Origin: Arenicella chitinivorans
Lineage (GTDB): Bacteria > Pseudomonadota > Gammaproteobacteria > Arenicellales > Arenicellaceae
DNA length: 64,000 nt
Assembly (NCBI RefSeq): GCF_014651515.1
Contig: NZ_BMXA01000002.1
Span: 779,501 to 843,500 of the forward strand
Reading direction: 5' to 3'
A program made the translations under genes and the position numbers. Positions within the stretch are counted from its first letter, which is position 1; each line of letters begins with the position of its first letter. The notes beneath the pieces are model-generated. The model was given only the letters and a program-made list of their open reading frames with translations, was not told where the DNA came from and did not search any database. Shown piece by piece: positions 42,963 through 61,476 of this stretch.

Positions 42963-44243
42963 ATGTTAAGTGAAATAAATAATGTGTTCGCCCGCCGAGA
43001 ATCAAATGTACGAAGCTATTGCCGATCTTTCCCGGTGGTGTTTGACAAAGCCGAGGGCTCTCACATTTGGGATGAGTCTGGTCAGCAATACATCGATTTC
43101 TTTGCTGGCGCCGGGGCGCTGAATTATGGGCACAATAATCCAGAAATGCGTGACAAGCTTATTGAGTACCTAACACTGAGTTCCATCAGTCACAGTCTGG
43201 ATTTGCATACCGCGGCAAAACAGTCGTTTTTAGAGTTGTTTGAGTCTTCGGTACTGCGGCCACGACAGCTTCCCCACAAGGTAATGTTTTCCGGACCAAC
43301 GGGTACGAATGCGGTGGAGTCGGCCTTGAAAATCGCGCGTGTGGCGACCGGGCGCCAGCGCATTGCAGCGTTCACAAATGGTTTTCACGGCATGACCTTG
43401 GGTGCACTCGCCGCCACCGGCAATAGCTACAACCGCGCAGGAGCCGGATGTAACTTACCGGATGTAGATCGTTATCCGTTTGATGGTTATCTCGGCAAAG
43501 ATGTGAATACGGTCGATTTGATTGCGCGCCTGATCGATGACCCAAGCAGTGGATATGATGCCCCAGCCGCATTCTTGCTTGAGACAATTCAGGCGGAAGG
43601 TGGTGTGAATGCAGCGTCATCTGAGTGGTTGCAATCGTTGGCGAAACTCGCAAAGCGTGTTGGCGCATTGATTATCGTGGATGATATCCAAGTTGGATGT
43701 GGTCGAACTGGCGACTTTTTCAGTTTTGAAATGGCCGACATTCAGCCCGATTTGGTTTGTCTTTCAAAATCGATTAGTGGTTATGGGTTGCCGATGGCGT
43801 TGGTCCTCATTAATCCCGAAATTGATGCACTTCAGCCCGGCCAGCACAACGGGACTTTTCGGGGCAACAATCTTGCCTTTGTCACCGCTTCTCATGCGCT
43901 GAGCTACTGGCAGGACAATGCTTTTTCGACAGCGATCAAGCAACGGACGGAGCAAACCACGACCGCACTTGATGGCATCGTCGCGATGTCCGGCGGTGAA
44001 TTTAAACGCCGAGGGCGCGGCATGATTCAAGGATTGGTTTGTCCATCTGCCGACATTGCAAACGCGATTTCGGAGACGGCGTTTCGTCACGGGTTGATCA
44101 TTGAAACCTGCGGGGCGTATGGTGAGGTCGTCAAGTTACTACCTGCGTTGAATATCCCGTCCGATGTGTTGGCACAGGGACTTTCGATTCTCAAGGATTG
44201 CAGTTTGGCGAACACCACCATCGGTCAGGCGATCACCGGCTAA
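42963..44243 (+). CDS. Diaminobutyrate-2-oxoglutarate aminotransferase (EctB-like)
   Basis: A 426-residue class III pyridoxal-phosphate aminotransferase of the EctB/DABA type. It makes L-2,4-diaminobutyrate from aspartate semialdehyde. The family stretches FAGAGALNYGHNNP (47-60), GPTGTNAVESALKIAR (111-126) and the PLP region LSKSISGYG with K269 are visible, as is VDDIQVGCGRTG (D240). It is not accompanied by ectA or ectC, so it serves Dab supply rather than ectoine synthesis. Both first NRPS adenylation domains read as Dab-specific, fitting this gene as substrate supplier. ATG 42963 is chosen over the frame from 42912. Confidence 0.9.
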   Translation: MLSEINNVFARRESNVRSYCRSFPVVFDKAEGSHIWDESGQQYIDFFAGAGALNYGHNNPEMRDKLIEYLTLSSISHSLDLHTAAKQSFLELFESSVLRPRQLPHKVMFSGPTGTNAVESALKIARVATGRQRIAAFTNGFHGMTLGALAATGNSYNRAGAGCNLPDVDRYPFDGYLGKDVNTVDLIARLIDDPSSGYDAPAAFLLETIQAEGGVNAASSEWLQSLAKLAKRVGALIIVDDIQVGCGRTGDFFSFEMADIQPDLVCLSKSISGYGLPMALVLINPEIDALQPGQHNGTFRGNNLAFVTASHALSYWQDNAFSTAIKQRTEQTTTALDGIVAMSGGEFKRRGRGMIQGLVCPSADIANAISETAFRHGLIIETCGAYGEVVKLLPALNIPSDVLAQGLSILKDCSLANTTIGQAITG

Positions 44244-44268
44244 ATACGACGCCCTTCTATTTGATTTT

Positions 44269-44280
44269 CTTACCCAACCT
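44269..44280. promoter_or_regulatory. CTTACCC-type motif, copy upstream of NRPS1
   Basis: CTTACCCAACCT, identical to the copy at 42936-42947, 51 bases before the NRPS1 start. Confidence 0.45.
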
Positions 44281-44283
44281 GAT

Positions 44284-44309
44284 TCACGAGCTTGGTAGAG
44301 AGCTCGTGA
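44284..44309. promoter_or_regulatory. Hairpin in the NRPS1 leader
   Basis: TCACGAGCT (44284-44292) pairs perfectly with AGCTCGTGA (44301-44309) across an 8-base loop; 22 bases separate it from the NRPS1 ATG. No T-run follows, so it is more likely a regulatory structure or binding site than a terminator. Confidence 0.45.
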
Positions 44310-44331
44310 GCTTAACTGGTGACCTATTGTT

Positions 44332-47300
44332 ATGTTCCAGAGATTGACATCCATGCAGTCGGAGATCTACTTCGATCAGAGCCGACAACCAGATTTGCCC
44401 TTTTATAATGTTGGCGTCAGTTTGGAGACGAGTCAGCACGTTGACCCCGAGCTACTGCAACGCGCGCTCGATCTCTTGTGTGCCAAGGTTGATACACTGA
44501 CCATGACGCTGCAGCTGGGTGATCAAGGTGAGTGTGTTCAGTCACTACGTACTGGGCAGCGTGTTGAGGTTGCGCACACGGATATGTCCGACTTGCCGGT
44601 CGCGCAGGCGCGTGAGAGCGCTCGGGCGCGTATCCAGTCATTTTATACGCAACCGTTTGAAATCTTGGCCGAGCGGTTGTTCGTGGTACAGCATTATCGT
44701 TTTCAAGACGGCGTCAGTTGGATCGTCCTCAAAAGTCATCACATCTTGGCCGATGGCTACGCGATTGCCAGTGTTTGTCGGTTGCTGGGTATCGCATATG
44801 ACGTGGTTGCTCGTAATGGTGATGCAACGGAGTTGGCGCGCATTACTGATTTTTCCACCGAGGTCGATCGTCACGCCAACTACCTGCAATCGCCAAAATT
44901 TGCTAAAGATTGGGCGTTTTGGCGCGATAAATTAACTGCGTTGCCCGAATTGATATTCGATTCGTATCAACACCCGTCTAAAGCCTCTCATCACTATCGT
45001 TTAAACTTAGAGCCCAAGGTTGAGCAAGCGCTGCGCGCGCTGGCGTCGCGTTTGGGGGTAAGTCTGCAACACTTGGGGCTTGCGGCTTTAGCAACGTATT
45101 TTTCCAATGTTTACGACCAACAAACAATGATGATCGCGGTGCCGGTGCACCGTCGCAAGAACCACCATCAAAAGAATATGCTTGGTACCATGGCCGGTGA
45201 CATTCCGTGTCGGCTTAATCCAAGTCACAGTCTAAGCATCGCTGAGCTAATAGAGCAGGTGCGGTTGGAATTGCGCCAGAATTATCGCCACACGGACTTT
45301 CCGTTGGCGCAGTTGCTCAGGGACGAGTCGATTCTGCCGCCTGGTCGGGCGATGTTGACCGACGTGGTATTCAACTACGAATATCGCGGAACCAACTATT
45401 TATTCGAAGGCGAAGAGTTAATCGCTCATTACCTGTTCAGTGGCACGGAACAAGCCGCATTGCATGTGCGAATGATTGACTTTGATGATGTACAACCGCT
45501 GGGGCTGTACTTGAGCGCACATCAGGCGCTCATGCCTGTCGCTGAGGTTGAGTTGCTGGCCGCTAGGTTGGCACATATCTTGCAGCAGTTCACTGAGTTG
45601 CCGGTAAGCAGCGCCATCGACTCGGTATCCAGTATTCCACCGCGTGAACGGCACATGCTGCTGTCTGATTTCTCAGGGCCCAGCGTCGAGTACGCCTTTT
45701 CGAACACCATCGCAGCGCGATTTGCAGACCAGTGTTCGCAGACACCGAATGCGATTGCGGTGTCCGGCGGCGAGATCCAGTTCACCTATCGTCAACTGGC
45801 TAATCACGCTAACAAAATTGCAGCTGCGTTAAAAGAGCAGGGGGTTGGTGCTGGAAGTTTGGTTGGAATCTATGCGGACCGAAGCCCACAGTTTCTTGCC
45901 GCAATGCTCGGGATTTGGCGTTTGGGTGCGGTGTATGTGCCTCTCGATCCGCGAAATCCGGAGCAGCGCATCCGGTTTATGTTGGACGATGCGCAGCCAT
46001 CGTTGGTATTAATTGATCAGTCGACCGCTCATCTTGCGTGCAATTACTCGCCCCTTCAATGTGTCTCCATGGATGACATTCTCGCGCGTGCGGATTCGAT
46101 GCTCGATGATGAGTATCAAGCTGAGGACAATGATGCGGCGGCTCCAGCCTATCTCATTTACACCTCCGGTTCGACTGGGCGGCCCAAGGGCGCGGTGGTA
46201 CATCACGGTGGTGCGGTGCACCATGTTGATGCGATGTTGGATTTGCTCGGCCTGATGGTTGGCGACGACGTCACGCCGTTGACATTTTTGCAGAGTGCGT
46301 CTGCTTCGTCAGATATATCTGTGTGGCAATTTGTGGCGCCGGTCTTGACCGGCGGAAAGACGGTGATTTTCGAGTCTTTGTCGGACATCGACGCGTTATT
46401 GCGTGTGATTGAAACTGAACAAGTCGAGTTAATCGAATGTGTGCCAGTGGTGATTCGTCTATTGCTGGATCGACTCTCCGAGCACCCAGCCGAATGCGCT
46501 GCTCTGGCGTCATTGAATTGGATTATGACGACCGGTGACGCGGTGTCAACGTCGTTGGTTGCCGATTGGTTTAAGCGTTTTCCCAACATTCCAATGGTGA
46601 ACGCGTATGGTCCTAGCGAGACTTCGGATGATGTGGCTGTGCAGGTGTTACAACATGCTTTACCGGACGATGCCACTGCGGTACCCATCGGTCGACCCAT
46701 CAGTAACACGTCGCTGCACGTGGTTGACTCCACTAACAGGCTATTACCAATTGGTGTGCCGGGTGAGTTGTGTGTATCTGGCGTCTGTGTCGGCTTGGGT
46801 TATTGGGGAGATGAGGAAAAAACGGCCAGCAAGTTTATTGCCAACCCGTTCACGCACGCGTCGGGTGTGCATGGCTCAGTGATGTATCGCACCGGCGACT
46901 TGGCGGCTTGGAACACGAATGGGCAGTTGATGTTTTTAGGTCGAGCTGATCACCAAGTTCAGATTCGAGGCTATCGTGTGGAACTAGGAGAGATTGAAGC
47001 GACATTGTCCGCGTATCCGACGGTCGGTGACGTGGTGGTAATACTGCAAGGCGAAGAGGCCAATGAAACGTTAACCGCCTACTGTACCGCGAAGGCCGGT
47101 GCGACGCTTGAGGTCGCGGAGCTTCGTCAGTTTGCCGCCACCAAGTTACCGCAGCATATGGTGCCAGAGGCCATCCTTTGTCTGCCCGAAATGCCTCGTA
47201 ATGCAGCGGATAAAATTGATCGTAAAGCGCTTGCTGCGTTGCAATTGGAGCGTGTAGTGACGGCGGATGAGAACGTGTCTGCGAACCTGCGGTCAGACCA

Positions 47301-50300
47301 GCAACACGCGTTGGCCGGGATTTGGGCTGACATTCTCAATCTAGACGTGTCGACTATCGGCGCGACCACCAATTTTTTTGATATTGGTGGTCATTCACTG
47401 AGCGCAGTGCGCTTGGTGGCAGCAATTCGCTCCACGTGGGCGGTGGAAATTGAAATTCGTCATGTCTTTGCGCATCCAGAATTGTCCGAGTTAGCCGCCT
47501 ATATTGAATCTAGTAATAGTGCTGAACAGCAGACCATTGATTGCGCACCCAATGATGTATCCATTCCGTTGTCCTATGCCCAGCAGCGTATTTGGTTTAT
47601 TGATCAATTTGAGCCTGGCGGCAGTGAGTACAATGCCAGTGTCGCCATTCGTGTGCGCGGCGATTTAAATGTGGAGGCGTTAGATCACGCATTTATCGAC
47701 TTGCTCACACGCCATTCTGTGCTGCGTACCACTTACCATGAAGTTGGCGACGAACAAGTGCAAGTGGTTAACGCGCCGCCATCAGAGGTGGTGCAGGTAG
47801 TGCCTCTCTCCGAGCGCATGGTTGAGGCGCAGGCTATCAACGCGCGAATTAATCAGTATGTCGAACAACCATTTGATCTGAGTCGCGACCTGATGGTGCG
47901 TTGCGTGCTTCTGCAAATCGAACAGGCCGAGTCGGTGTTGATTATGACGGTTCACCACATAGCCTCTGATGGATGGTCGCAAGGCATTATGATGCGTGAG
48001 CTAACCTTATTGTACGCTCACCATAATGCCGCCAGCGACCAGACTCCCCTGCTCACCGAACTGCCGGTACAGTATCGCGATTATGCATATTGGCAGCGTC
48101 ACACACTGGTTGCCGACGCGGTTGATGAGCATATGGAGTATTGGTTGCCGCATTTAACGGGGATACCGGCGGTGCACAATCTGCCGCTTGATTTTGCTCG
48201 CCCACCACAGCAATCACATACCGGCGGGCTGTTAGTTACGAACATCGAAACGTCCAAACTGGCAAGTATGTACCAGTTGCTGTCGAGTCGTCAGCTCACG
48301 CTGTTTATGGTGTTGAAGGCGGTGTTTAGTGTGTTACTGCATCGCTACAGCGGTGACGAAGATATCGTGATTGGCTCACCGGTGGCGAATCGCGAGCAAT
48401 CTGAAGTCGAATCCCTTGTGGGCTTTTTCGTCAATACCTTGGTATACCGAACGCAACTTGATGAAACCACCACGTTCACCAAGTTGCTGGCCCAGTGTAA
48501 GCAGAACGCGCTGGACGCCTACGCACACCAGCAGTTGCCGTTTGAGCTCCTTGTGGATGCTTTGCAGCCCAAGCGCTCTGCAGCATACAACCCCTTGTTC
48601 CAAATCATGCTCACCTTGGAGAATAACGATATAGGAAACTGGGCGCTCGACGGGCTTGAGACCGAAGTGATTAATCCAGACTCGATTGCGTCGCAATTTG
48701 ATCTCAGTTTAGACGTACATGAAAACGCTGCCGGGTTGACGTTAACGTGGAACTTTGCCACGGATTTGTTCAAGGAGTCGACCATTGCGCGATTGGCAAA
48801 ACACTTCGAACGGCTGTTGGTGAAATTGTGTCAAAACCCGGATTTGGAAGTTGGCAAAGTTGATATGTTGCATGCCTCAGAGCGCGTAGCGTTGCTTGAG
48901 GAGTTTAATGCGACAGCACAACCCGAACTCATAACCAAGACCTGGCCAGAACTGTTTGTCGAGGCGGCTGCAACACACCCTGACAGAATGGCAGCCTGCT
49001 ATCGAGATCAGTCCGTGACGTACCAGCAGCTCTCTGCCCAAAGTGAGCAAGTGGCGTTGAACTTGTATCAACGAGCGGTTGGTCGTGGCCAGATTGTGGC
49101 AGTCTACTCGGAGCGTAATTTAGCACTATTGACTGCGATCACAGGCATTCTTCGTTCGGGTGCAGCGTACTTGCCGTTGGATCCGAATCACCCAGAAGAG
49201 CGCACCAACTTGACGCTTGAAAAGACGCAGCCCGACGTGATTGTTGTTACTGATGCCGAGTTGCTAAAACATCCTGCCATTGCAAACCTCGATACGGTGG
49301 TGTCGCTGGACACATTACTGCAACAAACCACCAAGCAGGCCCCGGCTATCGCCTGGTCGATGAATGATTTGGCGTACGTAATCACCACGTCGGGGTCCAC
49401 GGGAGTGCCCAAGGGGGTGATGGTGAACCATCGCGGTATGGTCAATAATATGTTGGCGAAGGTCGCCCCTTTGAGTTTGAGCAAGCATGACACCATTGCA
49501 CAAACCGCCTCCCAATGTTTTGATATTTCGGTTTGGCAATTTCTAACGGCATTGACGCTGGGGGCGTGCACTGAGATTGTGCCGACCTGTATTACGCATG
49601 ATCCAGATGCCCTGCAGGCACACATCAATGCGCGCAATATCGATGTTTGGGAGCCCGTCCCGTCGATGATGCGCGCGGTACTGAGTAATCCCGTACCGTT
49701 ACCTAGACTCAGAGTCGTGTTGCCGACTGGTGAAGCGTTGACCGCAGATCTGGTGCGCGACTGGTTCGATCGATACCCTGCCATTCCGTTGATCAATGCG
49801 TATGGTCCCGCAGAGTGTTCAGATGATGTCACCACCGAGCGGATTTCTCAGCCGGTAGATAGAGTTTCGATCGGGAGGCCAGTTGCCAACGCCAAAGTGC
49901 ACATCTTGGATTCCAACCACGGCTTGGTGCCGGTTGGTGTGGTTGGGGAGATCGCGGTCTCAGGACCAGTCGTCGGTGATGGTTACATCAATGATCCTGA
50001 ATTGACCGATCGTGTGTTTATTCGCAATCCATACTCGACTGGGTCATTGGATGATCGGCTTTATTTAACTGGCGATTTAGCGCGGCGCACTGAGGACGGG
50101 AAAATCGAGTACCTTGGACGCAAGGACCACCAAGTTAAACTTCGTGGTCTACGCATTGAATTGGAAGACATTGGGACCGCACTACGACGGGTTGATGGTG
50201 TGCGTGACGCCGCAGTAATTGTTCATGCGCCCGCGAAGCATCAGCAGCAATTAGTTGGTTTTGTTACGCCCCAGTCGGGTCAAATTGCTCCGGATCAGGA

Positions 50301-50750
50301 AGCGATTCGTCGTCGGCTCATGGCCCTGTTACCGAGTTATATGGTGCCAGATCTTATCTGCGTGATCGATGCTTTGCCGTTGAACGTCAATGGCAAAGTT
50401 GACCGCAAACGCTTGCTACAGCTGGTTCCAGCAGTCGCAACCCAAGGCAAGTCACCCAGCACACAGACCGAATTGACACTCGCTTCGCTGTGGGCCAGTT
50501 TATTGCGCATTGAGCTTGATACGCTGTTTGCTGAGAGTGATTTTTTCGCTGTTGGCGGACATTCCTTGTTAGGCGTGCGTCTAGTGAGCGCGATTAATAA
50601 TGCATTCACCATTGAGTTGCCAATCCGCGACATTTTTGATCACCGCACAATCGAAACTATGGCATCGCAGATTGATCTTATTGCGAGCCAAAAGGCAGCA
50701 ATGGTGTCCATGCAGGAACTTGCTAAGGATGAAATTGAGGAGGTGGAGTT

Positions 50751-50754
<4 letters not shown>
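44332..50754 (+). CDS. NRPS1: nonribosomal peptide synthetase, C-A(Dab)-T-C-A(Dab)-T
   Basis: A 2140-residue two-module synthetase. Domains by eye: C1 (about 1-440, HHILADG at 136-142); A1 (about 465-970, YTSGSTGRPKG from Y610); T1 (serine S1022 in DIGGHS); C2 (about 1065-1490, HHIASDG 1208-1214); A2 (about 1510-2010); T2 (S2078 in VGGHS). The specificity residues I read are DIWEMTADDK for A1 and DIWELTADDK for A2; the latter matches my memory of the 2,4-diaminobutyrate code of Pseudomonas siderophore and lipopeptide synthetases. No epimerisation domain is present. A first C domain suggests N-acylation of the first Dab. Translation of the next gene is coupled. A1-A2 identity with Dab is inferred, not shown. 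Confidence 0.92.
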
Positions 50755-58136
<7,382 letters not shown>

Positions 58137-58162
58137 ACTCACTACTTTTTCGGACTAAGACC

Positions 58163-59098
58163 ATGCAACTAGAGATACTAGATCAGCTTTCCCAGAACCA
58201 GTTTGTGGTAGAGCACATCGCTGCGAATCAACCCTGCGTTATCAAGGATGTAAACTTCGATGCGGCAAACTGGACTTCCAGTGCGTTTAAAGAGCGCGTT
58301 GGGGATTTAACGACGCAAGTGTACGACACTTTGTTTGAGCTGCAAGACATTGCCACGCTGGGAAGTTACCTAGAACGCTATTTCGAAAAGCCAGGCCAGC
58401 CGGGGCAAGCCGCACCGTATGTTCGTTGGTACAACCGTTTGAAAGATGTCGAATTTCCATGGGGGGACGAAGCCTTTGAACGACTTAATGAATGTTGGGT
58501 GTTACCCGATTGTATTCCTAAGACTGAGCTATTGGTTCCGCTTGCTCGTCATGGGAGGCAAGCCAACCCGGTGTTCGACTTGTTTCCGTACCGCGGTGTA
58601 CTGGTAGCAGCGCGCGGGGCGCGAACTCGACTGCATCGAGATCCGTTTTTTAGTGATGCGATCGTAAACCAGTTCTCTGGCGTCAAGGAGTATCTTTTGT
58701 ACCATCCTGATCGCACTGACGAACTCAAGCAAGGACCTGATTCAAGCTCGTTCGGTGGATTTATTGACGTGCGTGATCCGAACTCTGCGGAGCCCTTAGT
58801 TGAACCGGATTATCGCGGGTTAGTTCATCCCGGTGAGCTGCTCTATATTCCGCATGGTTGGCTGCATGACGTGATGGTGGTGGAAGACTCCATTTCAATT
58901 ACGTGGAATTTCATTCACCAAGCAGGCTCAGCAAAATTTCGACAATACCTGCATGATGGGCCGGAAGCCGATCCTGAGTTTGAAGTCTTAAAGTACTTCT
59001 ACGCGCATGCGGGCACCAAGGTGAGCGAGGTACAAGATGTGTTGGCGCAGCTCGACGATGTAAACCAAGTGGATGCGCCGCTGGTGCAAAGCGCATGA
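58163..59098 (+). CDS. JmjC/cupin_8-type Fe(II)/2-oxoglutarate oxygenase
   Basis: A 311-residue cupin-fold protein of the JmjC/cupin_8 (FIH-like) group. The iron-binding facial triad is visible: H158-x-D160 in RLHRDP and the distal H235 in GWLHDV, with the strand SISITWNFI closing the barrel. FIH itself hydroxylates the beta carbon of asparagine, so beta-hydroxylation of an aspartate or Dab residue on the NRPS is a reasonable hypothesis. ATG 58163 is chosen; a TTG at 58133 that overlaps the NRPS2 stop would add ten residues and is possible. The ABC exporter overlaps its end. Confidence 0.75.
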   Translation: MQLEILDQLSQNQFVVEHIAANQPCVIKDVNFDAANWTSSAFKERVGDLTTQVYDTLFELQDIATLGSYLERYFEKPGQPGQAAPYVRWYNRLKDVEFPWGDEAFERLNECWVLPDCIPKTELLVPLARHGRQANPVFDLFPYRGVLVAARGARTRLHRDPFFSDAIVNQFSGVKEYLLYHPDRTDELKQGPDSSSFGGFIDVRDPNSAEPLVEPDYRGLVHPGELLYIPHGWLHDVMVVEDSISITWNFIHQAGSAKFRQYLHDGPEADPEFEVLKYFYAHAGTKVSEVQDVLAQLDDVNQVDAPLVQSA

Positions 59099-60789
59099 TA
59101 CGTTTCATTTTAAAGCAACATGGGGGAATGCTGGCATTGGCGTCCGCGCTTAGCATTGTCAGCGCGGGTATTGGTATCCTGATTTTGGCATTGCTGAATG
59201 GTGAGATTCGCAGTGTGTCAGATCAAAATGGAACTACCGCCAACGCGTTGCCATTGTTTCTTGGCTTAATTGCATTGATGGTGCTGCTAAGCGTGGTCTC
59301 GCAATACGTTCTTGCGAAGCTCAGTGCTGGCGTCGTTGCCAAAACCAGAACCATGATGGTGAATCGATTGCTCCAAGCATCTTACTTGCAAACAGAGCGG
59401 CTTGGGGGACATCGTACTTACGCCGCATTAACCAGTGATACAGCACGCATCAACAAGGGTATTTCGGTGATTCCAGAATACACGTACAGTTTGGCGTCGG
59501 TGATGATTGCGCTGGGATATATAGGTTACCTCTCGGTCCCGATATTGTTGTTTGTGCTGACGGTGATTAGCGTTGCCATTCTAACTGTCTCGTTACTGCT
59601 CTCGCGTGCCACCCGGATTTTGCAGCGCTTACGGAGCAACGATGATGATCTCTTTGAGCAGTACCAGATGTTGGTTGAAGGCAGCAAGGAATTGAATTTA
59701 AATCATCAGCGCAAACGTTTCTTCTATGACCAGTTGTTCGCGCCAACTGCAGAGTCGGCGCGCAGGAACACTGTTAATAGCCAAGTTAACTTTGCCTTGA
59801 TTACGAATATTAGTAACGCATTCGTGTTCTGTGCCATGGTCGGCATGTTATTTGGCGCGAATGCATTTCTACCCAGCGTAACAACGGAGGTGTTGGTTGG
59901 CACGATGCTGGTGTTTATCTACATGGTTGGTCCGTTGAGTTTTATTATTGATTCATTTAGCAGTTTGGTGGATGCCAAAGTGGGTTACGACCGCGTTCGC
60001 CAATTTGAACATGCCTTGACGATTGATGATGGAGGACTCGAGGGTCCGCTCGAGTCGGTTATCGACGCGGCATGGTCCACGATCGAATTCAAAAATGTGT
60101 GTTTCACCTATCCACAGCACAATTCTGACTCGGGGTTCTCAGTTGGGCCCATCAACTTGGTGCTCCAGCGTGGCCAGACATGCTTTATTTGTGGCGGTAA
60201 TGGGAGCGGAAAGTCCACGTTTGCAAAGTTGCTGTGCGGCTTGTATGCGCCGTCTAAAGGTGAAATTTTGATTGACGGTGTCCCACTTGAAACGCATACT
60301 CAAAGGCAGGCGTATCGCAATTTGTTTACGACGATTTTCTCGGATTTCTACCTGTTTGCGGATATTCTCGATGACCATGGTCAACCTTGTCAGAACCAAT
60401 CTGAGGTAGATGGTCTGTTACATCAAATGCAGATGGACCACAAAGTGGATGTGGTGGAAGGGCGATTCTCAACCACCGATTTGTCGCAGGGGCAACGTAA
60501 GCGCCTAGCGTTGATTCAATCGCAATTAGAAGCCGCGCCAATATGCTTATTTGATGAGTGGGCGGCAGACCAAGATCCTTATTTTCGTCACCAATTTTAC
60601 CATCACGTTTTGCCGCTGTTGCGCTCGCAAAACAAGATGGTGGTTGCAATTACCCATGATGAAGCCTATTTTGATCAATGTGATCGGCTATTCAAGTTCG
60701 ACCTTGGGGTTGTTGCTGAAGTATTCCCCGAGCATCGTCAGGGGTTGAGCTTTAATCAAAACTCGCACGATCTTAAACGGTCCGCATAG
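59095..60789 (+). CDS. Cyclic-peptide-export-type ABC transporter (SyrD/PvdE-like)
   Basis: A 564-residue half-transporter with a six-helix membrane domain (residues about 1-300) and an ATPase domain with Walker A GGNGSGKST at 367-375, a signature LSQGQRKRLAL, Walker B LFDEWAADQDP, and a switch His in ITHDEAYFDQCD. The WAADQDP block is characteristic of the PvdE/SyrD family that exports pyoverdine precursors and syringomycin. ATG overlaps the oxygenase stop by four bases. It probably exports the peptide across the inner membrane. Confidence 0.9.
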   Translation: MIRFILKQHGGMLALASALSIVSAGIGILILALLNGEIRSVSDQNGTTANALPLFLGLIALMVLLSVVSQYVLAKLSAGVVAKTRTMMVNRLLQASYLQTERLGGHRTYAALTSDTARINKGISVIPEYTYSLASVMIALGYIGYLSVPILLFVLTVISVAILTVSLLLSRATRILQRLRSNDDDLFEQYQMLVEGSKELNLNHQRKRFFYDQLFAPTAESARRNTVNSQVNFALITNISNAFVFCAMVGMLFGANAFLPSVTTEVLVGTMLVFIYMVGPLSFIIDSFSSLVDAKVGYDRVRQFEHALTIDDGGLEGPLESVIDAAWSTIEFKNVCFTYPQHNSDSGFSVGPINLVLQRGQTCFICGGNGSGKSTFAKLLCGLYAPSKGEILIDGVPLETHTQRQAYRNLFTTIFSDFYLFADILDDHGQPCQNQSEVDGLLHQMQMDHKVDVVEGRFSTTDLSQGQRKRLALIQSQLEAAPICLFDEWAADQDPYFRHQFYHHVLPLLRSQNKMVVAITHDEAYFDQCDRLFKFDLGVVAEVFPEHRQGLSFNQNSHDLKRSA

Positions 60790-60829
60790 ACACTTCGTTG
60801 GACAACGAACACTGAACTGAGTCGAAAAA

Positions 60830-61459
60830 ATGAATGTATTGAGCTATCTCAAGGAAAAGAGCCGAAATCTACCGGCGTTTAGTGACCTCGAATTTGATAA
60901 TTTGATTGCCAAATGGACATCTGGCAGCTTGGCAAGAGATGCCGGTTTACCGCTCGGCGGCGACGACGCACAACCAGGTGGCCGCGTAATCCGAGCAGCT
61001 CAACTCGCTGTTGAAATGCAGCCTCTACTCGGCCAAACACTTATGGAAGGCGAGTGGTTTACGCTCACGCAGCAGCAGATCGACGATTTTGCACAGCTGA
61101 CGGGGGATGCGCAGTGGATCCATACGGATCCTGTGCGCTGCCGAGCTGAGTCACCTTATCGTACGACCGTGGCTCATGGATTTTTGCTGTTGGCCATGCT
61201 GCCGGAACTGGCTGGCATTCGTGCCATCGGTGAGAAGTATTATCCCGATGCCAAATTCGTCGTCAATTGTGGCTTGGATAATGTGAACTTCATCAACCCG
61301 GCACGATGTGGCGCTAAGGTGCGGGCGAAGACCACGCTTTTATCTTGTGAACGACAAGGTCGGCGCGTCGACTTGCGCTTCCAGATCATTGCTCGGAGTG
61401 ACGCCATCAAACGGCGAGTCCTGTGTGAGTCGGACGTTGCGATTCGGGTTTACTTCTAG
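60830..61459 (+). CDS. MaoC-like hydratase/dehydratase
   Basis: A 209-residue hot-dog-fold protein. The hydratase motif is seen in LTGDAQWIHTDPVRC (D..H catalytic pair) with the following TTVAHGFLLLAML, as in (R)-specific enoyl-CoA hydratases and MaoC dehydratases. The N-terminal 45 residues precede the fold. It could provide a 3-hydroxyacyl or enoyl-CoA for N-terminal acylation by C1, or modify the peptide. No acyl-AMP ligase is visible, so how an acyl chain would be activated is open. Confidence 0.8.
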   Translation: MNVLSYLKEKSRNLPAFSDLEFDNLIAKWTSGSLARDAGLPLGGDDAQPGGRVIRAAQLAVEMQPLLGQTLMEGEWFTLTQQQIDDFAQLTGDAQWIHTDPVRCRAESPYRTTVAHGFLLLAMLPELAGIRAIGEKYYPDAKFVVNCGLDNVNFINPARCGAKVRAKTTLLSCERQGRRVDLRFQIIARSDAIKRRVLCESDVAIRVYF

Positions 61460-61476
61460 CCGGACGATACCGAGTT

